NCBI RefSeq assembly: GCF_018847975.1
Contig: NZ_CP072597.1
Location: 4,193,001-4,257,000, forward strand
Length of the DNA: 64,000 nucleotides
Source of the DNA: Lysobacter sp. K5869
GTDB lineage: Bacteria > Pseudomonadota > Gammaproteobacteria > Xanthomonadales > Xanthomonadaceae
Reading direction: 5' to 3'
A model generated the notes under the pieces. That model searched no databases. It was given only the letters and a program-made list of their open reading frames with translations, and was not told the origin of the DNA. This document shows positions 32,464 to 40,104 of the stretch, in pieces; the first letter of the stretch is position 1; each line of letters begins with the position of its first letter. A program made the position numbers and the translations under genes.

Positions 32464-33198
32464 TCACGGCCACGCCGATACCCGCACGTAATCGACGGTC
32501 AAGGTGCTGTCGAGCGCGGGATCGGGCGCGCCGGCGAACGAGCCGACCGCGATGTTGAGCAGCACCGTCGCCGGCGAGGCCTCGGGCACCGCGAACGGCA
32601 AGGTCCGCGCGCGGCGCCCGTCGATGTAGAACTCGGCCTGTCCCTGCGCGCCGGGACGCCAGCGCGCTTCGTAGACATGCCATTGGGTCGCATCGACCGC
32701 CAGTTCGCCGCCCTCGCCCGAGCTGTCGGTGTGCACGTGATACTCCGGCCGCCAACGCGAACCGTTGAGGCCGTTCTCCATCAGATCCAGTTCGCCGTGG
32801 CGCGGCCACAGCGCTTCGGGCTGTCCGAGCGTCCAGATCGCCGGCCACGCGCCGGACTGCCAGCGCGACATGCGCGCGCGCACCTGCACCCGGCCGCCGG
32901 CATGCGTCGCCCGGCTCATCAGCCGCGCGGAGGTGTAGCGATGGCCGTTGTAGTCTTCGCGGCGCGCGCGGAGGACCAACTGTCCCGCGCCGTTGAGCGC
33001 GGCGTTGCGGCCGCCGTCGGTGTAGCACTGGTCCTCGGCGCCGTTGCCCCAGTCGCAACCGGTCTGCTGTTCCCACTTGGCCGGATCGGGCTGGGCGCCG
33101 GCGGGGCCGTCGAATTCGTCCCGGAACAGATAGGTCTGGGCCTGGACGGGCGCGGCCAGCGCCAGCCAGGCCGCGGCGAGGAAAGCATGGGGATGCAT
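32464..33198 (-). CDS. Secreted glycoside hydrolase family 16 enzyme (beta-glucanase-like)
   Basis: A 244-residue protein with signal peptide (1-21, VQAQ). The GH16 active site is ELDLMEN: nucleophile E126, D128 and acid/base E131. Further GH16 features are LFRDEFDGPAG at the N-terminus, the WPAIWTLGQ strand and HVYEARWRPG. The methionine bulge (D-L-M-E) is typical of laminarinase-type GH16, so an endo-beta-1,3-glucanase is likely. The start at 33198 gives a normal signal peptide. First gene of a two-gene glycosidase unit. Confidence 0.9.
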   Translation of the reverse strand: MHPHAFLAAAWLALAAPVQAQTYLFRDEFDGPAGAQPDPAKWEQQTGCDWGNGAEDQCYTDGGRNAALNGAGQLVLRARREDYNGHRYTSARLMSRATHAGGRVQVRARMSRWQSGAWPAIWTLGQPEALWPRHGELDLMENGLNGSRWRPEYHVHTDSSGEGGELAVDATQWHVYEARWRPGAQGQAEFYIDGRRARTLPFAVPEASPATVLLNIAVGSFAGAPDPALDSTLTVDYVRVSAWP

Positions 33199-33426
33199 CG
33201 ATGGGCGATCCGTTCGGCGCAAAGCGGTGGCGCGAACTTAGGCGCGCGCCCTGTCGTTTACCTGTCGAACCGGCCGCCCACGCGCGGCGGCCGTGTTGCG
33301 ATCCTCGAAAACGCGAACGCGTTAGCGCTCGGCCGCGTGGGCGAAGGTGCTTGCGTTCGCCGCGGGCATCGCCAATGATCGCGCTTCCCGCGGCCAAGGA
33401 GGCCGCTCGCGCAGCCCGCCGCCGAC

Positions 33427-33771
33427 ATGGACCGTCGTCCCTCCCCGCTCCCTCGCCGCCTCGCCCGCAGCCTCGCCGCCGCGCTGCTCGCGGCCGCGCT
33501 CGCCGCCTGCACCTCGACCGTGTCCGACCGTCAGGTCCGCGAGGACTTCGCCACCTTGCAGACCACCGGCGCGATCCCGGCCAAGGCCCGGCTCGAACGC
33601 ATCGAACTGACCGACGGCACCCGCGACGGCGCCGACGTCGAGGTCTATTTCTGCCTGCCGGCCGGCAACCCCGCCCACGGCTGCGAGCCGCGCAACGCGG
33701 GGTTGTCGTATCAGAAGCTCGACGGGCGCTGGCAGCTGTTTTCGGTGGATGCCGAGCAGGCGGTGCAGTGA
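33427..33771 (+). CDS. Small lipoprotein of unknown function
   Basis: A 114-residue protein with a basic N-terminus, hydrophobic core and lipobox LAAC (Cys about residue 28). The mature part has two cysteines (YFCLPAGNPAHGCEP) and a C-terminal beta-rich segment, LSYQKLDGRWQLFSVDAEQ. I do not recognise the family. It starts a row of three small exported proteins on the plus strand and is divergent from the GH16 gene. Confidence 0.75.
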   Translation: MDRRPSPLPRRLARSLAAALLAAALAACTSTVSDRQVREDFATLQTTGAIPAKARLERIELTDGTRDGADVEVYFCLPAGNPAHGCEPRNAGLSYQKLDGRWQLFSVDAEQAVQ

Positions 33772-33856
33772 GAACAGGCAACGGCACGCGCGCGCGTCCG
33801 AAAGTGCGAAGATGCGGGCACCGGCCGCGCGCCGCCGCTCTCGACGCAGAAGGGAC

Positions 33857-34261
33857 ATGAGGTCCGCACCGAACGCCGCGTTTTGGTCGCCCCGCTGGAT
33901 CCGCGCGCTTTTGGCCGCCGCCCTCATGGCCGGCGCGGCAACGCAGGCCGGCGCCGCTGCCGAACTGGGAGAATCGCCCTTTTCCGTCGCGCCCAAGGCG
34001 CGCGGCTCGGCCCGGGCGCTCGCCGTCGCCAACGAGGCCTTCGCCCGTCAGTTGCCCGCAGCGGGTCCGCACAGCTCGGCGATCGACCGGTTCGTATCGG
34101 ACCCGGACAACTACGCGATCGCCGTCGACCGCGACGGCGCGAACTACACCGTCGAATACGCGATCAAGCCGTTCGAAGGCCGCCGGTTCAGAGGCGGCGG
34201 CTATCGCTATACCATCGACGGCGACAGCTACCGGATCGTCGACTCGCGGATCGACCCATGA
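33857..34261 (+). CDS. Small exported protein, unknown
   Basis: A 134-residue protein with signal peptide (to about residue 34, ending AGA). The mature part is short and hydrophilic with no recognised domain; it ends GYRYTIDGDSYRIVDSRIDP. The ATG at 33857 has an AGAAGGGA site just upstream, and the stop overlaps the next start (ATGA), so the two genes are translationally coupled and probably work together. Confidence 0.72.
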   Translation: MRSAPNAAFWSPRWIRALLAAALMAGAATQAGAAAELGESPFSVAPKARGSARALAVANEAFARQLPAAGPHSSAIDRFVSDPDNYAIAVDRDGANYTVEYAIKPFEGRRFRGGGYRYTIDGDSYRIVDSRIDP

Positions 34262-34596
34262 AACCGAAGACCATCGCGCTGGCGGCCGCATGCTCGCTCT
34301 GCGCTATCGCCAGCCATTACGCCGCGGCCGCTGAGCGCGAATGGACCATCGCCGCGCGCACCGTGCCGATGGCCGGCTCAGGCATCTTCCATGCCTGGCT
34401 GGTGCTCGACGCGGTCTCCGGCGTCGAGCGGCGACGCTTCGTCGTCACGTACTTCGGCAAAGAAGATCCCGTTCCCGAAATCGGCCAGACCTGCCTCATC
34501 GAATCCCACGCCGAGGACATCGAAGGCGTGATCGGCCATCAGGGAGGACAGCTCGCGGCGGCCAATGTGATCGACTCGATCCGGTGCAAGAACTGA
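34258..34596 (+). CDS. Small exported protein coupled to the preceding gene, unknown
   Basis: A 112-residue protein with signal peptide (1-24, ending AAA). Two cysteines (QTCLIES and SIRCKN) could pair in the periplasm. There is no recognised family. Its ATG overlaps the stop of the preceding gene. Together with the lipoprotein at 33427 it forms a small exported-protein cluster between the glycosidase pair and the phosphatase gene. Confidence 0.7.
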   Translation: MKPKTIALAAACSLCAIASHYAAAAEREWTIAARTVPMAGSGIFHAWLVLDAVSGVERRRFVVTYFGKEDPVPEIGQTCLIESHAEDIEGVIGHQGGQLAAANVIDSIRCKN

Positions 34597-34797
34597 ACCG
34601 CGCCTCATGCAGAGTCTGCATCAGGATTGGCTCATCCCCATCGACGCTTCGGGCGTCGTCGACGTCGTCCCCGCCGATAAGGCCTGAACTGCACGGCCCC
34701 GCCTTCGCCCCAACCGAATTGTGACCGCGACAGCGGCCACACCGCTGCCATGCGCGCCAGCTAGCCTCGGGACTCCCCCACGCGCAGAGCCCTCGCC

Positions 34798-36387
34798 ATG
34801 CACGACCACGACGCCTTCCGCCGCCGCTTCCTGCTGCAATCCGGTTCCGCCCTCGGCCTGGGCGCGCTGCACGGCGCGCTGCCCGCGCTGGCCGCGCCGG
34901 CGCTGATCGCCAGCGAATCGGCGCGGCCGAAGCTGCCCTACGGCTTGCAGTTCGGCGATGTCGGCGACGGCCGCGGCACGGTCTGGGCGCGCGCCGACCG
35001 CGCCGCGCGCTTGCTGGTGGAAGTCGGCGACGAAGACGGCTTCCGCCGCGCGCTGCGCCTGCGCGGGCCGCTGGCCACCGCCGCCAGCGATTTCACCGCG
35101 CGCCTGGACGTGCCGCTGCCGCCGGGCGGCGCCCACCGCCGCGTGCGCGTCGCCTTCGAGGACGCGCGCAGCGGCGTGCGCAGCGATTGGAGCGAAGGCC
35201 GGCTGCGCCCGGCGCCGCGCGGGCCGCTCGCGCGCACCCGGCCGGTGCGCTTGGTCTGGGGCGGCGATGTCGCCGGCCAAGGCTGGGGCATCAATCCCGA
35301 GGCCGGCGGCATGCGCATCTTCGAGGCCATGCGCCGGCGCGACCCGGATTTCTTCCTGCATTCGGGCGACACCATCTACGCCGACGGCCCGATCGCCGCC
35401 GAAGCCGCGGCCGAGGACGGCCGCGTGTGGCGCAACCTGGTCGCCGAGGGCGTGCACAAGGTCGCCGAAACCCTGGACGAGTACCGCGGCCGCTATCGTT
35501 ACAACCTGCTCGACGAGAATCTGCGCCGCTTCGCCGCGCAAGTCCCGCAACTGTGGCAGTGGGACGATCACGAAGTGGTCAACAATTGGTCGCCGAGCAA
35601 GGACCTCTCGGCCGATCCGCGCTACACGGTCAAGGACATCGACGTGCTGGTGCGGCGCGCGCGCCAGGCCTTCCTCGAATACTCGCCGCAACGCCGCGGC
35701 TGCGATCCCGAACGCGCGCGCATCGACCGCGTCGTCCATTACGGCCCGCTGCTGGACGTGTTCGTGCTCGACATGCGCAGCTACCGCGGCGGCAACAGCG
35801 ACAACCTGCAGGCCGCGCCCGGCGCCGACACCGCGTTCCTCGGCCGCCGCCAGCTGCGCGAACTGGCCGAGAACCTGCGCCGTTCGCGCGCGCTGTGGAA
35901 GATCGTCGCCGCCGACATGCCGCTGGGCCTGCAAGTGCCCGACGGCGCCGACGCGCAGGGCCGGCCGCGCTGGGAAGCGGTGGCCAACGGCGATCCGGGC
36001 CTGCCGCGCGGGCGCGAGCTGGAATTCGCCGAACTGCTGCACGCGATCCGCCGGGTCGACAACGTGGTCTGGCTGACCGCCGACGTGCATTACTGCGCCG
36101 CGCATTACTACGACCCCAACCGCGCCGCGTTCCAGGATTTCTCGCCGTTCTGGGAGTTCGTCGCCGGCCCGCTCAACGCCGGATCGTTCGGGCCCAACGC
36201 GCTCGACGCCACCTTCGGCCCGCAAGTGGTGTTCCAGAAGGCGCCGCCGAAGCCCAACGCCTCGCCGCTGGCCGGGTTCCAGTTCTTCGGCGAGGTCAAC
36301 ATCGATCCCGACAGCCGCGCGCTGAGCGTGGATCTGCGCGACATCGACGGCCGCAGCGTGTTCGCCAAGACGCTCGCCGCGGCGTAA
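34798..36387 (+). CDS. phoD: Alkaline phosphatase D family phosphodiesterase/phosphatase
   Basis: A 529-residue Tat-exported enzyme. The N-terminus has RRRFLLQSG, a twin-arginine signal, followed by the hydrophobic region to about 33. An N-terminal fibronectin-like domain (45-145) precedes the metallophosphatase domain with VWGGDVAGQGWG, FFLHSGDTIYADG, QLWQWDDHEVVNNW and VVWLTADVHYCAAHYY. These are the Fe/Ca-dependent PhoD motifs. It would release phosphate from phosphodiesters in the periplasm or outside. No pho-box was recognised upstream. Confidence 0.92.
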   Translation: MHDHDAFRRRFLLQSGSALGLGALHGALPALAAPALIASESARPKLPYGLQFGDVGDGRGTVWARADRAARLLVEVGDEDGFRRALRLRGPLATAASDFTARLDVPLPPGGAHRRVRVAFEDARSGVRSDWSEGRLRPAPRGPLARTRPVRLVWGGDVAGQGWGINPEAGGMRIFEAMRRRDPDFFLHSGDTIYADGPIAAEAAAEDGRVWRNLVAEGVHKVAETLDEYRGRYRYNLLDENLRRFAAQVPQLWQWDDHEVVNNWSPSKDLSADPRYTVKDIDVLVRRARQAFLEYSPQRRGCDPERARIDRVVHYGPLLDVFVLDMRSYRGGNSDNLQAAPGADTAFLGRRQLRELAENLRRSRALWKIVAADMPLGLQVPDGADAQGRPRWEAVANGDPGLPRGRELEFAELLHAIRRVDNVVWLTADVHYCAAHYYDPNRAAFQDFSPFWEFVAGPLNAGSFGPNALDATFGPQVVFQKAPPKPNASPLAGFQFFGEVNIDPDSRALSVDLRDIDGRSVFAKTLAAA

Positions 36388-37134
36388 CGCGCGCCGACGC
36401 CGCGGCGGCGACGCGTGTCGTCGCCGCGGCGTTCATCGAGTTCACGATGCGCGCGATCGCGCGCTCCATTCGCCTGCGCACGCAAACCGCGCGCGCAACC
36501 GAATAACATCCTATTTTCCCAGGCGCGGCGGAGTTTCGCGCGACCGCGGCGCGCGCGCGCGTTCGCTCACTCGCTCGGCGGCCCGCGCGTTCGCGCGATT
36601 CTGTGATCGTCCCCGTGACACAGTGCGATAGTCATCGCTACTTGGACAGCATCCTTCGCGCGAGCGTTGACCGCGCCGACACTGCGACGTAACACTGTCT
36701 TGGCACTTTCGATTCCCGTAGCGCATCGCGCTATCCGACTACAACAACAACGCCACAACGACCACGCCGCGTCCCGCCGCATCGACCGATGCGCGCCCAA
36801 CGTTGCGACCGACGCACCGCACGGCATCGCCGAACCTTTTTCTTCGCGACACGGAGCCAGTCTCTTGAAGAATCCGAACCCGCCGCGCGCTGGCGCGCGT
36901 CCCCATCGCCCCGTCTCAGGCCCGAAGACCGCGCGCGCGAAACGCATTGCGTCGCCTCTCGCCTGCGCATCGTGACGCATACGCCGCGCGCACTGCGTCA
37001 CGCCGCGGCGCGCCCCGCCGCGACGTCCGCGCGCGCCGCGCGATAACGCAACCGCGCGCTCGCACCGATGCGGACGCGGCGCACGTTCGCGCCGCGTCGC
37101 CGTTCCTATCCCCACACGTTATGAGAACGCGCCG
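36388..37134. other. 747-base stretch with no convincing gene
   Basis: No frame on either strand has normal codon use; the open frames present are arginine-rich and look like chance openings. The stretch is lower in GC than its surroundings in places (36600-36760) and rich in alternating CGCG in others (36540-36600, 36900-37060). It separates phoD from the PLP enzyme and would contain the promoter and a long leader for the latter. A structured RNA is possible but no family was recognised. Confidence 0.6.
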
Positions 37135-38361
37135 ATGATGTCCTCGTTTCCCCTGCAAGGACGCAAGACCCTGCCCGCCCGCGGCCAACCGTGGAGCGAG
37201 CTTCAGGAAGCCATGTCGGCGCTGCGCAGCGCCGACACCGACTGGCGCCGGGGCCGCGCGTCGCTGGATGTGTACTACGCCGGCGAAGACGTGCTCGACG
37301 TCGCCCGCCGCGCCTACGCGATGTTCATGAGCGAGAACGCGCGCGCGCCGCAGTTTCCGAGCCTGCAGCGCATGCAGGACGATCTGGTGCAGATCTCGCT
37401 GTCGCTGCTCGGCGGCGGCCGCGAAGCCGCCGGCACGGTCACCAGCGGCGGCGCCGAAAGCGCGTTACTAGCGGTGCGCAGCGCCTATCGCGCGTTCCGC
37501 GCGCGCCGCCCGCAGGTGCGGCGGCCGCATCTGCTGGTGCCGGCCAGCGTCGATCCGGTCTACGAGCAAGCCGCCGAAATGATGGGGCTGGACCTGATCC
37601 GCGTGGCCATCGGCGGCGACTACCGCGCCAGCGTGCAGACGCTGAGCCAGTGCGTCGAACTGGAAACGATGATGATCGTCGCCTCAGCGCCGTCGCTGCC
37701 GTTCGGCGCGATCGACCCGATCGAAGCGCTCGGCCGGCTCGCGCGCGAGCGCGAGGTGTGGCTGCACGTGGACGCGTGCATCGGCGGCTTCCTCGCGCCG
37801 CACGTGGCGCGCTTCGTGCCGAACGTGCCGCGCTTCGATCTGGCCTTGCCGGGCGTGCGCTCGCTGGCCGCGGACCTGCACAAGTTCGGCTATGCCGCCA
37901 ACGGCGTGTCGGTGCTGCTCTACGCCGATGCCGACGATCAGGCCCATCAGGCCTTCGAATACAACCAATGGCCGAAGGGCACGTGGCGCACCCAGACCCT
38001 GTCCGGCAGCCTCGCCGGCGGCGCGGTTGCCGCGGCCTGGGCGGTGATGCACTACCTCGGCGAGACCGGCTACCGCAGCCTCGCGCAACGGGTGATGCAC
38101 TTGCGCGACCGCTACCTGGAAGGGATCGAGCGCATCGGCGGCCTGCACGTGCTCGGCCAGCCGGACCTGAGCGTGATCGCGTTCGGCTCGGACGAATTCG
38201 ACATCCACGCCATCGGCGATGCGATGCAGACGCGCGGCTGGCAGATCAGCCGCCTTTCCGCGCCGGCCGCGCTGCACATGACGGTGACGCCGGTGCACGA
38301 TCAGGCGGTGGATGCGTATTTAGACGATCTGGCGCGTTGCGTGCTGACGGCCAGGAAATAG
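37135..38361 (+). CDS. PLP-dependent decarboxylase / sphingosine-1-phosphate lyase-like enzyme
   Basis: A 408-residue fold-type I PLP enzyme of the group II decarboxylase superfamily. Visible features are SGGAESALLAVRSAYR (phosphate-binding turn), WLHVDACIGGFLAPHV (PLP Asp) and SLAADLHKFGYAANG with the Schiff-base lysine. The length and the DLHKFGY form place it nearer sphingosine-1-phosphate lyase-like and archaeal-type decarboxylases than glutamate or ornithine decarboxylase. The substrate is unknown. Two ATGs (37135 and 37138) are possible. It stands alone behind the gene-free stretch and ahead of a hairpin terminator. Confidence 0.85.
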   Translation: MMSSFPLQGRKTLPARGQPWSELQEAMSALRSADTDWRRGRASLDVYYAGEDVLDVARRAYAMFMSENARAPQFPSLQRMQDDLVQISLSLLGGGREAAGTVTSGGAESALLAVRSAYRAFRARRPQVRRPHLLVPASVDPVYEQAAEMMGLDLIRVAIGGDYRASVQTLSQCVELETMMIVASAPSLPFGAIDPIEALGRLAREREVWLHVDACIGGFLAPHVARFVPNVPRFDLALPGVRSLAADLHKFGYAANGVSVLLYADADDQAHQAFEYNQWPKGTWRTQTLSGSLAGGAVAAAWAVMHYLGETGYRSLAQRVMHLRDRYLEGIERIGGLHVLGQPDLSVIAFGSDEFDIHAIGDAMQTRGWQISRLSAPAALHMTVTPVHDQAVDAYLDDLARCVLTARK

Positions 38362-38455
38362 CGGAGCGGGAGCGAGAAACTGAGGGCGAGGAACGAGAAA
38401 TCGGAAACCAGAAACCGGAAACGAACGGAACAGCGCCGCACGGAGAGCGGAAACG

Positions 38456-38492
38456 AAAAAGCGAGGGTGAGCTTTCGCTCACTCCTCGCTTT
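38456..38492. terminator. Rho-independent terminator between convergent genes
   Basis: Stem gcgagggtgagc (38461-38472) pairs with gctcactcctcgc (38477-38489) with one bulge and a tttc loop, flanked by an A-run on the left and ttt on the right. It lies between the convergent PLP enzyme and lipoprotein genes and can serve both strands. The 100 bases before it are strikingly purine-rich on the plus strand. Confidence 0.72.
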
Positions 38493-38551
38493 CGCGCGCC
38501 GCGGCCGGCGGCGCGATGCGAGCGCCGGTCGCGGCCTCGCGGCGGGCGCCG

Positions 38552-39136
38552 TCAGTCGATCGTCACGTTGTAGTGCAAGGGCGCTTGACCGCCGCTCTCG
38601 AAATCCGGGCCGCCGTCGACGCCCATGAACACCTTGAGCGTGTAGCTGCCGGGCTGCGCGGGCGCGACGACCTCGAACTCCTGGATCGCGCTTTCTCCCG
38701 CTGCCACCGGCGTGCGCAAGGGCGCGTGCGGATTCTCCACGGGCTGCCCCTGGCCGCCCTGGAGGTACCAGCGGTAGGCGATGAACGCGCGGTGCTCGCC
38801 GGCGGTCTGCAAGGCGTAGCCGCTGTTGTTGATCACCACGATCGAATAGCGGACCGTCTTGCCGCGCGCGAAGCGAGCGACCTGATCCTTGTACTCGATC
38901 GCGATGTCGGCGGGCTTGAGGAAATTGACGTCGGCGATGGTCCGCGCCGCGCTCGCCGCCGGCGGGCTGACGTCGGCCGGCGGGTGCCGGTCGCAACCGC
39001 CGGTCAACAACGCGGCGGCGCACAAGACCGAAGCGGTCGAGGCGGCGACGAGCCCGCGCATGCGGGCGGCCGCGCGCTCGCCGCGCGCAAGCGTTTCGGC
39101 GCGGCGGCGGCAGGCCGTTTGGGCAAGCGCGGACAT
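38552..39136 (-). CDS. Lipoprotein of unknown function, last gene of YfhO-glycosyltransferase operon
   Basis: A 194-residue protein. Its ATG overlaps the stop of the glycosyltransferase gene (TGATG), which favours this start; a second in-frame ATG at 39061 would give a more usual length of signal peptide. The N-terminus leads to a lipobox-like LTGGC. The mature part (65-194) is a beta-sandwich-looking domain (VNFLKPADIAIEYKDQVARF, YSIVVINNSGYAL, GSYTLKVFMGVDGGPDF) reminiscent of CARDB or DUF11-type adhesion folds, but I do not assign a family. Likely outer-membrane anchored. Confidence 0.72.
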   Translation of the reverse strand: MSALAQTACRRRAETLARGERAAARMRGLVAASTASVLCAAALLTGGCDRHPPADVSPPAASAARTIADVNFLKPADIAIEYKDQVARFARGKTVRYSIVVINNSGYALQTAGEHRAFIAYRWYLQGGQGQPVENPHAPLRTPVAAGESAIQEFEVVAPAQPGSYTLKVFMGVDGGPDFESGGQAPLHYNVTID

Positions 39137-40104
39137 CAGTCTTGCCGCGCCCGGCCGGCGCCCTTCGAGATCACCCGCTTGACCAGATAAGGCGGCCGCG
39201 ATTTGGATTCGATGTAGGTCCTGCCGACGTACTCGCCGAGCAGGCCGATGCCCATGAGCTGCACCCCGCCCAGGAACATCATCCCGCAGAAGATCGACGC
39301 GTAACCGGGCAGGTCCTTGCCGAAACCGATGGTCTGCAGCGCGATCCACACCGCATAGGTCAGCGACAGCGTGCCGATGGCGAACCCGACCACCAAGGCG
39401 ATGCGCAGCGGCTTGGCCGAGAAACTGGTGACCGCGTTCAGCGCCAGGGCCACCAGCGGGCCGTAACGGAACTTGCTCTCGCCCGCGTCGCGCGTTTCGT
39501 ACTCCACCGGCATCCGCAGCTGCTGGAAGCCGACCCAGGAGTACAGGCCCTTGGTGAAGCGGTGCTGCTCGCGCAGGCTGCACAGCGCTTCGACCACGTC
39601 GCGCCCGAGCAAACGGAAATCGCCGTCGCCGTCGACGATGGGGATTTCCGCCAGCCAGTTGATGCTCTTGTAGAACAGCTTGGTGAAGCTGCGCCGGGCG
39701 AACGAGTCGCCGGTCCGCGACGCCCGCGAGGCGATCACCACATCGTTGCCGTTGCGGAACTCCTCCACCATCTTCGGAATGGCCTCGGGCGGATGCTGCA
39801 GATCGGCGTCGATCATGACGATGGCGTCGCACTCGCCCGCCAGCGCCGCGTCGAGGCCGGCCAGCAGCGCCGCCTCCTTGCCGAAGTTGCGGCTGAGCTG
39901 GACCACCGCCGAACCCGGCAGTTCCGGCAACCGCGCCGAGGCCCGCGCCACGCTGTCGTCGGAACTGCCGTCGTCGACGAAGACGAAACGGATGTCCAGA
40001 CCCGTGGCGGCCAGCGCCAGCACGGTGCGGTCGATGAAGCGGTCGATGCTCTGCGCCTCGTTGAACATGGGCACGACGACCGCGAGGGAATTGATCGAAT
40101 TCAT
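39136..40104 (-). CDS. Family 2 glycosyltransferase, GtrB/DPM1-like
   Basis: A 322-residue enzyme transferring a sugar from a nucleotide donor to a lipid carrier (undecaprenyl or dolichyl phosphate type). The GT-A domain has VVPMFNEAQS, the VDDGSSDDS loop, and the Mg2+-binding DADLQHPP, with an ASRASRTGDSFARR acceptor loop. Two C-terminal transmembrane helices (about 230-290) anchor it in the inner membrane. It is fourteen bases... within a unit: its ATG overlaps the stop of the YfhO gene (ATGA) and its stop overlaps the lipoprotein start, so the three are translated together. Confidence 0.92.
   Translation of the reverse strand: MNSINSLAVVVPMFNEAQSIDRFIDRTVLALAATGLDIRFVFVDDGSSDDSVARASARLPELPGSAVVQLSRNFGKEAALLAGLDAALAGECDAIVMIDADLQHPPEAIPKMVEEFRNGNDVVIASRASRTGDSFARRSFTKLFYKSINWLAEIPIVDGDGDFRLLGRDVVEALCSLREQHRFTKGLYSWVGFQQLRMPVEYETRDAGESKFRYGPLVALALNAVTSFSAKPLRIALVVGFAIGTLSLTYAVWIALQTIGFGKDLPGYASIFCGMMFLGGVQLMGIGLLGEYVGRTYIESKSRPPYLVKRVISKGAGRARQD

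Noticed and set aside
36700..36717. Sigma-54-like promoter ttggcac before the PLP gene
   Set aside because: The TGGCAC part is good, but the downstream GC dinucleotide is not present at the required 10-base spacing.
36567..37115. Minus-strand frames in the gene-free stretch
   Set aside because: They are dominated by arginine and alanine with no codon bias like neighbouring genes and no ribosome binding site.
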